DNA of 64,000 nucleotides from Flavobacteriaceae bacterium CG2_30_31_66. Its GTDB lineage: Bacteria; Bacteroidota; Bacteroidia; Flavobacteriales; Flavobacteriaceae. Under the pieces are notes generated by a model. That model searched no databases. It saw only the letters and a list, made by a program, of their open reading frames with translations, and was not told the DNA's origin. Location of the stretch: contig MNYM01000032.1 of assembly GCA_001873065.1 (NCBI GenBank), positions 1 to 64,000 of the forward strand. Direction: 5' to 3'. A program made the position numbers and the translations under genes. Shown one piece after another: positions 1 to 9,037 of the stretch (position 1 is the first letter of the stretch; the number at the start of each line of letters is the position of its first letter).

Positions 1-1403
1 GCATCTGACAAATGATTGTAATTGTCAACAGGGCTTAGAGAGCCAATGGCGGGACCAATATTCCCCAAACAAGAAGCTGATGCTCCCAAGGCAGACATGA
101 AATCCAGTCCAAAAAAAGTCAATGTCACTGAAGCTAAGATGAAAATAAGCATGTAAATGATAAAAAACGACAAAATGTTAAAAACAATTTGCTGATTTAC
201 GGATTTGCCATCATAACGCACAGGGATAATCGCATTGGGATGCAGTGCTTTTTTGAATTCTAAAAAACTGTTTTTTAGCATGATAATATGCCTCACCACT
301 TTTACGCCACCACTAGTGGAGCCTGCTGAGCCTCCTGTAAAAAACAAGGCGAAGAAAATTCCGGTGGCGAAATAATTCCACATGGTATAATCTGCCGATA
401 CAAATCCTGTAGTGGTAACCACGGATGTTACCATAAAAAGAGCATGCCTAAAGGCACTTTCGGTTTTTCCATAGATTTCAGGATGTGCCAAAACTGTTTT
501 TAAATTTGGGTCTTGAAAAAACAAGATAAGAAGGGTAACAATGGCGGTTACGCCCAAAATACCGAAGAAATAATAGTTGAACTCTTCACTCTGAAAAACC
601 TTTCGAACTTTTCCTTTCAAGGCATAATAGGACAAGACAAAATTGGTGCCTGCCACTATCATAAAAAAGATGATAATGTATTGTATCCAAGGGTTTCCGT
701 TATAAAACGCAACACTATCTGTTTTGGTTGAAAACCCGCCTGTGCTCATGGTTGCCATGGCATGATTGATGGCGTCAAACCAGGTCATACCAGCGAGTTT
801 CAATAAAAAAAACTCGGCAAAGGTGAGTGTTACATAAATCAAATACAATCTTTTTGCAGTATCAGTAATTCTTGGATGCAACTTGTCCGCAGAAGGACCA
901 GGCGCTTCTGCCATGAAAAGTTGCATGCCGCCAATTCCTAAAAGCGGTAAAATAGCAATGGTTAAAACGATAATTCCCATGCCACCAATCCAATGAGTGG
1001 CACTTCTCCAAAAAAGAATTCCTTTGGAAGTGCCATCAATGTCTGATAAAATAGAGGCACCTGTTGTTGAATATCCTGAAATGGTTTCAAAAACTGCATT
1101 GGCAAGATTGGGAATGGCACCAGATAAAAGATAAGGTAACATCCCTGTAAAAGTGAGTGTGAGCCAACCTAAAGTTACAATGAGATATCCTTCTTTTTTT
1201 TGGATATTGGTATTTTTTGGATTGTTGAATAATAACAATAGCAATCCAATAAAAACAGTGATAATTCCTGCATTCAAAATTCCCCAAGCCTCTTTTTCGT
1301 CATTAAAAAAACTAAACGGAAATGAAATAAACATAAAAAAACCGTTTAAAATGGCAGTGATTCCCAAAAAACGATAAATAATTTTTAGATTGAGTGCCCC
1401 CAT
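1..1403 (-). CDS. trkH: TrkH-type potassium uptake channel subunit (partial at window edge)
   Basis: Integral membrane subunit of the Trk/Ktr potassium uptake system, which passes K+ through a four-fold P-loop pore. Read on the minus strand from an ATG at 1403 the frame is open for 467 codons to the window edge, so the C-terminus is missing. I translated it directly. Hydrophobic helices alternate with pore-like segments such as SGYSTTGAS, MSTGGFST and VTTTGFVSAD, each with the glycine expected of a TrkH selectivity filter, plus a GGSAGSTSGGVK stretch. The start lies 1 base after the trkA stop codon, so the two genes form one operon encoding membrane and regulatory subunits. Family assignment is strong; ion preference (K+ alone or Na+-coupled) is inferred from the family. 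Confidence 0.93.
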   Translation of the reverse strand, partial: MGALNLKIIYRFLGITAILNGFFMFISFPFSFFNDEKEAWGILNAGIITVFIGLLLLLFNNPKNTNIQKKEGYLIVTLGWLTLTFTGMLPYLLSGAIPNLANAVFETISGYSTTGASILSDIDGTSKGILFWRSATHWIGGMGIIVLTIAILPLLGIGGMQLFMAEAPGPSADKLHPRITDTAKRLYLIYVTLTFAEFFLLKLAGMTWFDAINHAMATMSTGGFSTKTDSVAFYNGNPWIQYIIIFFMIVAGTNFVLSYYALKGKVRKVFQSEEFNYYFFGILGVTAIVTLLILFFQDPNLKTVLAHPEIYGKTESAFRHALFMVTSVVTTTGFVSADYTMWNYFATGIFFALFFTGGSAGSTSGGVKVVRHIIMLKNSFLEFKKALHPNAIIPVRYDGKSVNQQIVFNILSFFIIYMLIFILASVTLTFFGLDFMSALGASASCLGNIGPAIGSLSPVDNYNHLSD

Positions 1404-1404
1404 G

Positions 1405-2751
1405 TTATTTGAATAAACTTTCAACAGTTTCTACGGCTTCGGGCAAGCAAAACACAATCACTTTGTCACCTGCAAGAATTTGCATATCTCCAAATGACAT
1501 CAGTGGTTTGCCATTTCTGATGACACCTCCAAAAACGGCTTCTCTAGGAAAACGCAAATCTTTGATGGGTTTTTCGGTGACTTTTGCGCCTTCGGGCACT
1601 TCAAATTCAAATACTTCAGCATCAATATTGTGGAGGTTGGCTAGCTCTAAAATTTCGCCTTTTCGGATGTGTTTAAAAATATTGCTTGCAGCAATTAGTT
1701 TTTTGTTGATCAACGATTGAATACCAATGGTTTGAGAAATATCGATATAATCCATATTTTCAACCAAAGCGATGGTTTTTTTCACCCCTTTTGATTTTGC
1801 TACCAAACAAGACATGATATTGGTTTCAGAATTTCCGGTAACAGCAATAAAGGCATCTGTTTGACGAATATTTTCTTCTTCTAATAATTCCAAGTTTCGT
1901 CCGTCACCATTGATGACCAAAGTATCACTCAATTCTTCGGCAAGTGCAGCAGCTTTTTCCTTGTTTTTTTCGATTAATTTAACATTAAAATGGTCTTTTG
2001 TTAGGTTTCTTGCTGTTTTTTCGCCAATACTACTACCCCCCAAAATCATCACATTTTTGATATTGAATTGTTCTTTACCTAAAATGGGATACAAATTTTT
2101 CATACTGTAATTTGGTACTGAAAAATAGACTTGGTCATGCAGTTCAAAAGTAGTATTACCCCTAGGTATGATGGTTTGTGCAACATTTTCTCTTTTGATG
2201 GCAATGACGATATAGTCCACAGAAATAAAACGTTGTCTTGCGTCTTTTACGGTCATATCGACCAAAGGAGATTTATAGGTAAGCGTAGCTCCTAAAACAT
2301 TAAAAAGGCCACTTTCAAAAGAAACCGTATCATTAAAAGAAGCTTGGTTTAGCAACATTTTGATTTCGTTGGCTGCCAATTCTTGGGGTGAAATCATAAA
2401 ATCGACACCTAATTTTTTAAAATCCACGTCACATTCACACAAAAACTCGGGATTGTCAATCCGAGCAATGGTTTTCTTCGCCCCTAGAGATTTTCCGATG
2501 ACCGAAATCGTAAAATTGGTATTTTGACTGTCAGTCACGGCAATCAACAAATCTGCTTTTTCAATACCTATTTCCTTTAATAATTTGATAGAAGTGGCAT
2601 CTCCTTTTTTGGTAATTACATCCAAATGATTGTTGATATACTCCAAACGCTCCCCATCAAAATCGATGATATACGTGTCTTGAGATTCATAAGAGAGCAA
2701 TTTTGCTAAATGAAATCCCACATCTCCTGCACCTGCAATAATTATTTTCAT
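1405..2751 (-). CDS. trkA: Trk system potassium transporter TrkA
   Basis: Cytoplasmic nucleotide-binding regulatory subunit that gates TrkH. The 448-residue protein has the expected duplicated layout: a Rossmann RCK-N domain beginning KIIIAGAGDVGFHLAKLL with the glycine-rich NAD-binding loop and an acidic IIDFD at the end of strand 2, an RCK-C domain, then a second RCK-N (VMILGGSSIGEKTARNL) and a C-terminal RCK-C. The frame stays open upstream for 72 more codons, but I chose the ATG at 2751 because the Rossmann strand starts right there and the longer version would run past the likely promoter. First gene of the trkA-trkH operon, divergent from radC. Confidence 0.95.
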   Translation of the reverse strand: MKIIIAGAGDVGFHLAKLLSYESQDTYIIDFDGERLEYINNHLDVITKKGDATSIKLLKEIGIEKADLLIAVTDSQNTNFTISVIGKSLGAKKTIARIDNPEFLCECDVDFKKLGVDFMISPQELAANEIKMLLNQASFNDTVSFESGLFNVLGATLTYKSPLVDMTVKDARQRFISVDYIVIAIKRENVAQTIIPRGNTTFELHDQVYFSVPNYSMKNLYPILGKEQFNIKNVMILGGSSIGEKTARNLTKDHFNVKLIEKNKEKAAALAEELSDTLVINGDGRNLELLEEENIRQTDAFIAVTGNSETNIMSCLVAKSKGVKKTIALVENMDYIDISQTIGIQSLINKKLIAASNIFKHIRKGEILELANLHNIDAEVFEFEVPEGAKVTEKPIKDLRFPREAVFGGVIRNGKPLMSFGDMQILAGDKVIVFCLPEAVETVESLFK

Positions 2752-2776
2752 TTTAAATGTATCAAAAATATGTTTG

Positions 2777-2784
2777 CAAAGATA
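2777..2784 (-). promoter_or_regulatory. Putative -7 promoter element of trkA
   Basis: On the minus strand this reads TATCTTTG, an exact match to the Bacteroidota TAnnTTTG element. It lies 25 bases before the trkA ATG, in the 112-bp divergent gap with radC. I see no clear -33 TTTG at the right distance, so this is a motif match only. Confidence 0.45.
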
Positions 2785-2863
2785 TAAAGACTTGATTGTA
2801 AATCGAAAAAAGGATGTTTTTTGTTTTATATTCGTTGTGTTTTTTATTTTTAGAAAAAAAATT

Positions 2864-3550
2864 ATGGAAAAGTTTACGATAAAATCATGGGCAATAGACG
2901 ACAGACCACGAGAAAAATTAGTAGCCAAAGGGAAATTGGTGTTGTCAGATGCTGAATTGCTTGCCATTTTGATAGGCTCAGGAAGTAAAAATGAAAGCGC
3001 TGTGGCGTTGTCTCAAAGAATTTTACAATCAGTAAATGGCAATATCAACGAATTGGCAAAATTATCTGCCGAAAAATTAATGACTTTCAAAGGAATAGGA
3101 GAAGCAAAAGCAGTGAATATCATTGCTGCACTTGAATTGGGCAAAAGAAGACAATTTGAAGCCTTGACCGAAAAACTAAAAATCACCTCAAGTAAAGATG
3201 TTTTTCATGCCATGCAACCCATAATTGGAGATTTGGCGCACGAAGAATTTTGGGTACTTTTTTTAAATAATTCAAACAAAGTTTTGGCAAAACATCAAGT
3301 GAGTAAAGGTGGTTTAACTGCCACAGTTGTGGATGTAAGGTTGCTTTTTAAACAAGCTTTAGAATTGTTTTCAGTGGCAATAATTGTGTGTCACAATCAT
3401 CCTTCTGGAAAATTAAAACCAAGTGATGCAGATATTCACTTGACTAAAAAAATAAAAGAAGCAGGAACAACTTTGGATATAAAACTCTTAGATCATTTGA
3501 TAATCACCGAAAATGCCTATTTTAGCTTTGCTGATGAAGGAGTTATTTGA
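2864..3550 (+). CDS. radC: RadC family JAMM/MPN domain protein
   Basis: A 228-residue member of the RadC (UPF0758) family. The N-terminal part carries a helix-hairpin-helix-like segment (LMTFKGIGEAKAVNIIAALELGKRR). The C-terminal MPN domain has the metal-binding JAMM signature HNHPSGKLKPSDAD, with H177, H179 and D190 as expected zinc ligands. Historically called a DNA repair protein, but its real activity is unsettled. The ATG at 2864 is preferred over an upstream in-frame start at 2774 because family members begin near the SWAIDDRPREKL motif, which follows directly. Stand-alone gene, divergent from trkA. Chromosomal copies are common; nothing here suggests a mobile element. Confidence 0.93.
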   Translation: MEKFTIKSWAIDDRPREKLVAKGKLVLSDAELLAILIGSGSKNESAVALSQRILQSVNGNINELAKLSAEKLMTFKGIGEAKAVNIIAALELGKRRQFEALTEKLKITSSKDVFHAMQPIIGDLAHEEFWVLFLNNSNKVLAKHQVSKGGLTATVVDVRLLFKQALELFSVAIIVCHNHPSGKLKPSDADIHLTKKIKEAGTTLDIKLLDHLIITENAYFSFADEGVI

Positions 3551-3614
3551 TAATTAAGAATTACGAAATATAATTAAAAAAATCAACCATCAAACATAAA
3601 CTAACCACCAACGA

Positions 3615-4919
3615 ATGTTTCTCATTTATACTTCCAAAATAACGCCAAGAGTTCGTTATATTTTTAAACATATCTTCACAAGAATTTTAATGATTCCTGT
3701 GGATTTTACTGTTAAAATTGAGGAATTTGAGAAATATGATGGTCCAAAATTAAACTATACAAAATCTCCTATGGGCAATGATTTTTTTATCAAAAGTCAT
3801 GAAATACTTTTTGAACAAGGTGTCAATGATTTGGAAATCAGTATGCAAAATTGGGATGATATACCGTGTTTTTTTTCGACAAGTAAAAAATCTGCCATTC
3901 CTTTTGATATTTTTGCAGCAAGCTTTGTGTTGATTTCACGTTATGAAGAATATTTGCCTCATGTAAAAGACATTCACGGACGTTATGCAGCCAATCAAAG
4001 TTTGGCTTATAAATACCGTTTTTTAGAAAAACCGGTGGTGGATATTTGGGCATATAAATTTTTGAAAATACTACAAGAGCAATTTCAAGAATATCCTTTT
4101 CAAAAAAGAAGTTATAGATATATTTCTACCATTGACATCGACAATGCTTTTGCTTATAAACACAAAAGTTTGTTGAGAAGTGTAGGCGGACTTGTCAAAG
4201 ACATTTTTAGCTTAAAAATCTTGGAAGTTATTTACCGCCTTTTAGTATTGCTAAACCTTAGAGTTGATCCTTTTGACACTTTTCAAAAACTATTGCGTTT
4301 AAAAAAAGAACACAATATTCAAACTATTTTTTTCTTTTTGATTGGCAATTATACATCTTTTGATACCAATGTTTCCGCATCAAAACAAAAATTTCGTTTG
4401 TTAATTAAAGAAATGGTTGACTATGCTACAGTTGGTTTACATCCTTCCTATTTTACAATGCAAGACGCGATTCATTTGAAAAAAGAAAAAGAGCGATTGG
4501 AGAATATTACGAATATGTCTGTGAAAAGATCAAGACAACATTATTTGCGTTTTAGCTTGCCAGAAACCTATCAAAGTTTGATTGATTTAGAAATCGAAGA
4601 AGATTATTCAATGGGCTATGCAAGTCATGTGGGTTTTAGAGCAAGTACTTGCACGCCTTTTTATTTTTATGATTTGGATTTTGAAATTCAAACACCTTTA
4701 AAAGTCTTTCCATTTGCAATAATGGATACTACTTTGAACGATTATTTGAAACTGACACCAAAGCAGTCTTTAGGAAAAATTAAAGAACTGAAAGATGAAG
4801 TAAAAGCCGTTGAAGGAACATTTATTACGTTATTTCACAACGAAAGTTTGAGCGATTATTTGCGATGGAATGGTTGGAAACGCTTGTATGAATCCATGTT
4901 AAAAATTGCTACACATTAA
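3615..4919 (+). CDS. Polysaccharide deacetylase-like protein (NodB-fold, flavobacterial type)
   Basis: A 434-residue protein resembling the flavobacterial polysaccharide deacetylase family with an extra N-terminal domain. The N-terminal part (about residues 1-150) starts FLIYTSKITPRVRYIF. The central part has STIDIDNAFAYKH, which looks like the first catalytic motif of a NodB-type deacetylase with an Asp pair, then a TIFFFLIG strand and VGLHPSYF, matching the metal-binding histidine motif. No signal peptide is visible, so it may act in the cytoplasm on sugar-linked intermediates. Its stop codon abuts the next ATG, so the two genes are likely co-translated. The substrate is unknown. The family assignment comes from memory of similar proteins and the motifs. 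Confidence 0.75.
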   Translation: MFLIYTSKITPRVRYIFKHIFTRILMIPVDFTVKIEEFEKYDGPKLNYTKSPMGNDFFIKSHEILFEQGVNDLEISMQNWDDIPCFFSTSKKSAIPFDIFAASFVLISRYEEYLPHVKDIHGRYAANQSLAYKYRFLEKPVVDIWAYKFLKILQEQFQEYPFQKRSYRYISTIDIDNAFAYKHKSLLRSVGGLVKDIFSLKILEVIYRLLVLLNLRVDPFDTFQKLLRLKKEHNIQTIFFFLIGNYTSFDTNVSASKQKFRLLIKEMVDYATVGLHPSYFTMQDAIHLKKEKERLENITNMSVKRSRQHYLRFSLPETYQSLIDLEIEEDYSMGYASHVGFRASTCTPFYFYDLDFEIQTPLKVFPFAIMDTTLNDYLKLTPKQSLGKIKELKDEVKAVEGTFITLFHNESLSDYLRWNGWKRLYESMLKIATH

Positions 4920-5777
4920 ATGATTCAACACGTCTCTAGAAAATTATTGGACTTAAAAAAGTATGATGATTGTATTAAAAAATCCTTACAATCGAGGGTT
5001 TATGCTTTTTCTTGGTATTTGGATATTGTTGCAGACCATTGGGATGTGTTGGTTTTGAATGATTATGAAGCTGTGATGCCCATTCCTTGGAAAAGAAAAT
5101 TTGGTTTTAAATATGTGACACAACCTCCTTTTTGTCAACAATTGGGTATTTTTTCAATCGAAGCAATTTCAGAAGAAACTCAAAAACAATTTATTAAAAA
5201 GATACCTTTTCAATTTTTGAAAGTTACGCTCGCTATGAATTCTCAAAATATCTTGATAGGTCAACAAATAAAGAAAAATTTTTTTTTGCAATTGAATAAA
5301 AACCACGATTTGCTGAGAAAAAATTTTTCAAAAGGCAGAAAACACGCAATAAATGTTGCTGAAAAAAATCAATTGATTTTAGAGGAAACCGTCATTCAAA
5401 GTTTGATTGATATTCAAAAGGAGCGCTATAATTATGAATTTTCAATAAAAAAATTACAAAAACTTTCTGAGCAAATTCTACGGAAAAATACAGGAGAAGT
5501 TGTAGGTGTTTTTAAAGATGAAATTCTCTTAGGGGGTGCTTTATTTTTATTCTCAAGAAAAAGAGTGGTGTATTTATTTTCAGCTTTTACTGAACAAGGG
5601 AGAAAACTTCAAGCAGCAAGTTATTTGATTGATTATATGATAAAAACAAACAAAAACTCCTCACTAGTTTTTGATTTTGAAGGAGGAAATTTACCAAATA
5701 TGGCAATTTTTTATAATAGTTTTGGAGCAGAAAAAGAGTGTTTTTATATTTTAGAAAGAAATATTTTTAAATTTTAA
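4920..5777 (+). CDS. GNAT/FemAB-like acyltransferase, function unknown
   Basis: A 285-residue protein in the FemAB/GNAT-fold group. Features: a SWYLDIV segment near residue 32, RKNFSKGRKHAINVAEKN in the middle (a basic stretch like that in FemAB-like proteins before the second GNAT domain), and a C-terminal acyltransferase-like part with GGALFLFSRKRVVYLFSAF and FDFEGGNLPNMAIFYNSFGAEKE, the usual ending of this group. It starts on the base after the stop of the deacetylase-like gene, implying translational coupling and a shared pathway, plausibly decoration of an envelope glycan. Its stop overlaps the convergent methyltransferase stop in a TTAA. Substrate and donor cannot be told from sequence. 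Confidence 0.65.
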   Translation: MIQHVSRKLLDLKKYDDCIKKSLQSRVYAFSWYLDIVADHWDVLVLNDYEAVMPIPWKRKFGFKYVTQPPFCQQLGIFSIEAISEETQKQFIKKIPFQFLKVTLAMNSQNILIGQQIKKNFFLQLNKNHDLLRKNFSKGRKHAINVAEKNQLILEETVIQSLIDIQKERYNYEFSIKKLQKLSEQILRKNTGEVVGVFKDEILLGGALFLFSRKRVVYLFSAFTEQGRKLQAASYLIDYMIKTNKNSSLVFDFEGGNLPNMAIFYNSFGAEKECFYILERNIFKF

Positions 5778-6586
5778 CTATTTAAATTTCTTATTTTACA
5801 CTTTAGTTCAAAAACTTTTTCGGGTTGTATAGGTAAATCAATTTTATAAGAATTTATAAATTTAGAGGTATAAATAGCACATATAGTATTAGAAACATGA
5901 TATAAATTTTCCTTGTATTTGTCGGGAATGCCATCTAAAATGCCGCATAAAACTTCTGGTCTTGTCATTTCTGGGTTGTAAGCATAGTCATGCCAAACTA
6001 CTATAGAGTCTTCTTTTACAAGATGTTTAAAAACTTTTTCGGTATCATTTTTTACAAACTTATAAGAATGATTTCCATCAATAAATATAACATCAAACTT
6101 TTTGTTCAGTATTTTAAAATCATACGTTAAAGAATTTCCTGTTAAATGAATAATATTTTTATGTTGCTTTGAAAGAATTCCATGTAAATCTATATATTTT
6201 TTTGGCAATCCTAATTCTTGAATTTCTTCGCTAGAGAGATTTAGAGTGTAACAATCTTTGGTTACATCAGCAACATTTATAACACTTTCACCTCTCCAAG
6301 TGCCAATTTCAAAATAGCTAGATTCCTTTTTTTGTTTGCATAATGCTCTCAAAAGCATGATATCTGTTGGTAAAGAACCACCACCTAAAAAGGTAAATGT
6401 AGTTAATGTTTCATCAAAATCAGGAATCAAGTCGTCAATATTTACGACGGGTAATTGTGTTTTATTGGGATGTTTTTTTTCGAGCAAAAATTGCCATCTT
6501 TGGCTACTATCAATAATTAAATTGATAAGGCTTGGCTTTTGCATCAATAATTTTAAGGTCAATGTTATTTTTCTTAGTTTATTCAT
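5774..6586 (-). CDS. Class I SAM-dependent methyltransferase
   Basis: A 270-residue Rossmann methyltransferase. SYFEIGTWRGESVINVAD is the glycine-containing SAM-binding motif I at about residues 92-109. KFDVIFIDGNHSYKFVKNDTEK is the acidic motif found in the methyltransferase_24/cephalosporin-hydroxylase-like group, and SIVVWHDYA follows it. These enzymes often methylate sugars or small secondary compounds. It is the last gene of a tightly packed leftward operon. Its ATG lies inside the 3' end of the flippase gene (8-bp overlap), and its stop overlaps the stop of the rightward gene. Context suggests surface-polysaccharide modification; the substrate is unknown. Confidence 0.8.
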   Translation of the reverse strand: MNKLRKITLTLKLLMQKPSLINLIIDSSQRWQFLLEKKHPNKTQLPVVNIDDLIPDFDETLTTFTFLGGGSLPTDIMLLRALCKQKKESSYFEIGTWRGESVINVADVTKDCYTLNLSSEEIQELGLPKKYIDLHGILSKQHKNIIHLTGNSLTYDFKILNKKFDVIFIDGNHSYKFVKNDTEKVFKHLVKEDSIVVWHDYAYNPEMTRPEVLCGILDGIPDKYKENLYHVSNTICAIYTSKFINSYKIDLPIQPEKVFELKCKIRNLNS

Positions 6587-7838
6587 TTAAAAATTTTTTG
6601 TATAGATAAAAAAAACAAATACAAGAAAAAATGCCTGTAAACCACATCAAACTTGCAGTTGTAATGGCTGCTCCAAAAATTCCGTACTTGGGTATTAAAT
6701 AATAATTGGCTGCTATGTTTATGAGTAATGCTATACTTGAAAGGTAATAATTCACTTCTATTTTTCCAATAGAACACAATAAGTTACCAAACAAACCTCT
6801 AAAAATTAAAACTCCACAAATACCCAGAAGTAGTATTTTAAAGCTATTGCTATATTTTGAAAAACTACTGTTAAATAAATTCAGGGTTTCGTCAGAAAAG
6901 TAATAGAAAAAACTTACAAAAAACAAACTCACGATTGTAAATAATACCATGTAACTTTTGATGTACTTAAAGATGTATTTTTTTGTTTTTATATTTTCTG
7001 TAAAAGTTACAAAATCGGCAGCCATAAACATTCTGGGTAAAAAAAGAATGCTTATTGGAATAATAGACACATATCTATAACTAGTCACGAGTTCTGAATC
7101 CTTCAATAAATACCCTATCAAAAATATATCGATTATAAAAAGCATATTAGAAACTATACTTGTTAAACCAGAATAAAATCCATATTTCCAAAATTTAAAA
7201 TTGGTAATTTCTAACTTTACTTTTTGTAAAATATTGATACGTAATTTTTTTAAGAAAAATAAAATGGTCATTAATGGTGCGAATATGATTGCAAGAATGT
7301 ATCCAATTTCTTTAAAATAAAAACTGAAAAAGATTACAAAAACAAGTAGAATGCAATTATAAGTCATATCAACTAAAGAAAATTGTTTGTTTAGATGCAG
7401 TAACCTAAATTGAATTTTTATTAGTTCTATGATAAATAACGGAATTAGATGTAAAGATAGCAGTGCTAAATAAAACCCAGTGTTTTCAAACTCAAAAGGA
7501 TATAAAAATCCGATACAAACAATCGAAATGGTCATAATTGTAGCTATAAAAAAACCTTTCTGAAAAACATATATAAATAAACTGTTTTTTTCTTGAATGT
7601 TTTTTAATAAAGTTCCATATCGTATTAAGCTTTGGTTTAAACCAAAATCTGTGAATGGTATTACAAACAAAATTATATTGTATGAAAATAGTACCACACC
7701 AAGTTCTTTATTAGGAATAAACTGTACCGCAAACCAAGAGGCTAAAAATGAAGAAAAACGAGAAACGATTGTACTAATAAAAATATAACCACCAGATCTT
7801 TTTAGAAAGTCATTGATGTATTGTTTAATTAGTATCAT
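6579..7838 (-). CDS. Polysaccharide flippase (Wzx/MATE-like membrane protein)
   Basis: A 419-residue, highly hydrophobic protein with about 12 predicted membrane segments and the N-terminal pattern of Wzx-type oligosaccharide flippases (SGGYIFISTIVSRFSSFLASW, then FTDFGLNQSLIRYG). Such proteins move lipid-linked oligosaccharide repeat units across the inner membrane. It overlaps the glycosyltransferase gene upstream by 14 bp and the methyltransferase gene downstream by 8 bp, so the three are a single operon. No Wzy polymerase or Wzz is present in the window, so this is a fragment of a pathway rather than a complete capsule or O-antigen locus. Confidence 0.85.
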   Translation of the reverse strand: MILIKQYINDFLKRSGGYIFISTIVSRFSSFLASWFAVQFIPNKELGVVLFSYNIILFVIPFTDFGLNQSLIRYGTLLKNIQEKNSLFIYVFQKGFFIATIMTISIVCIGFLYPFEFENTGFYLALLSLHLIPLFIIELIKIQFRLLHLNKQFSLVDMTYNCILLVFVIFFSFYFKEIGYILAIIFAPLMTILFFLKKLRINILQKVKLEITNFKFWKYGFYSGLTSIVSNMLFIIDIFLIGYLLKDSELVTSYRYVSIIPISILFLPRMFMAADFVTFTENIKTKKYIFKYIKSYMVLFTIVSLFFVSFFYYFSDETLNLFNSSFSKYSNSFKILLLGICGVLIFRGLFGNLLCSIGKIEVNYYLSSIALLINIAANYYLIPKYGIFGAAITTASLMWFTGIFSCICFFYLYKKFLNE

Positions 7839-8982
7839 TGTGATATATAGCTTTATAATATAGGTCAGAAAAAGCGGAAAGGATTGCTTTTTTAGAAAAT
7901 TTATTTTCTACAAAATGATGCATTTCTTCAATGTTAAGAGTAGGAGGGTTGTTGTATATTTCTAAAACAGTGTTGTACAATACTTCTTCATCTGCAATTG
8001 GTATAATTATAAAAAAATCTTCTTGAGGTAACTCAGGTAAAATTCCTGTGTTGGTAGAAATTACAGATATGCCACAAGAAATAGCCTCTAATGGAACAAT
8101 ACTAAAAGTTTCGTAATTACTAAATGAAATACACAAATTAGCTTTTTTTAGTTCTAAAGCCAATTCTTTTTGAGAAAGATGTCCTAAAAATTTTAATGTT
8201 TCATTTTTAAAAGACAATTTTTTTATAATAGTTTCAATTTTTTTCTCATCACCACCAATAAAACAAAAATTAAAGTTTTCAATTTTTGTCTCTAATTTTT
8301 TAGCAGTTTTTAGTAATCCTGTGATATTTTTTTGAACATCATTAAAATTTGAAACATGAACCACCTGAAATCTTGAACCCTTTTTTTCTTCACTGGGATA
8401 AAATATAGAAGTATCCACTACATTACCTACAACCTGATAATTGGCATTTAACCCTAAAAAAATCATATCTTCTTTAAGTTTTTCACTTACAGGGCAAACA
8501 AAATTTGCTTTTTTACAAATTATTTTAACAATTATTTTTTTAAAAAAAGATAGTTTATGAGAATTTTCACGTAAAAAACCAGTCCAATGTTCTGAAATGA
8601 TATAGGGAATATTTTTAGTCATTTTTAGATACCATGCGAAAATTCCAAAAGGATATAAAATGTTTGCATGGATTAATTGAAAATCCTTTATATTGAATGT
8701 CAATTCTTTAAACATTAAAAAATATCTTTTCCATTTTAAAAGTGGATTATTTGTTTTTTTTAAATATCCAATATAAACTTCAACTTCATTGATTTTCGTA
8801 TATTCAATTTCTTTGTTGGTTTTTAAATTTTCGTCGGTAATAATGTGTAAAACGGTTACATTATGTCTCAAAGCGACAGTTTCAGCATGCCTTTGAATAA
8901 AGTCGCCATTTGTGGGTGAAATTTTGGAAGGATACCAACTACAAAGAAAAAGAATGTTCAGTTTTTTGTTCAAAAGTTTCAC
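7825..8982 (-). CDS. Glycosyltransferase family 4 protein (GTG start)
   Basis: A 385-residue GT-B glycosyltransferase. LNILFLCSWYPSKISPTNGDFIQRHA is the family-4 N-terminal acceptor-side motif. The C-terminal domain has FLGHLSQKELALELKKANLCISFSNYETFSIVPLEAISCG, the E-x7-E nucleotide-sugar-binding signature (NYETFSIVPLEAISCG). It transfers a sugar from a nucleotide donor to a lipid-linked or polysaccharide acceptor at the inner face of the membrane. The start at 8982 is GTG: the frame upstream is closed by a TGA 12 bases earlier and no ATG lies near the conserved N-terminus. First gene of the three-gene leftward operon; a promoter-like TATATTTG sits about 13 bases upstream. Confidence 0.88.
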   Translation of the reverse strand: MKLLNKKLNILFLCSWYPSKISPTNGDFIQRHAETVALRHNVTVLHIITDENLKTNKEIEYTKINEVEVYIGYLKKTNNPLLKWKRYFLMFKELTFNIKDFQLIHANILYPFGIFAWYLKMTKNIPYIISEHWTGFLRENSHKLSFFKKIIVKIICKKANFVCPVSEKLKEDMIFLGLNANYQVVGNVVDTSIFYPSEEKKGSRFQVVHVSNFNDVQKNITGLLKTAKKLETKIENFNFCFIGGDEKKIETIIKKLSFKNETLKFLGHLSQKELALELKKANLCISFSNYETFSIVPLEAISCGISVISTNTGILPELPQEDFFIIIPIADEEVLYNTVLEIYNNPPTLNIEEMHHFVENKFSKKAILSAFSDLYYKAIYHNDTN

Positions 8983-8994
8983 TTTTAATTCTCA

Positions 8995-9002
8995 CAAATA
9001 TA
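8995..9002 (-). promoter_or_regulatory. Putative -7 promoter element of the glycosyltransferase operon
   Basis: Minus-strand TATATTTG, an exact TAnnTTTG match ending 13 bases before the GTG start at 8982, which would give a very short leader. It shares a 55-bp divergent gap with the HAD gene promoter. Confidence 0.45.
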
Positions 9003-9025
9003 ACTCAATTCTATGGTTTTGTTTT

Positions 9026-9033
9026 TATTTTTG
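9026..9033 (+). promoter_or_regulatory. Putative -7 promoter element of the HAD gene
   Basis: TATTTTTG matches TAnnTTTG but ends only 4 bases before the ATG at 9038. If real, transcription would begin at or next to the start codon, giving a leaderless mRNA. Confidence 0.35.
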
Positions 9034-9037
9034 AGGC

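Noticed and set aside
1394..1720. A 108-codon plus-strand frame opposite trkA
   Set aside because: Antisense to the second RCK domain of trkA, with a shuffled composition and no supporting signal.
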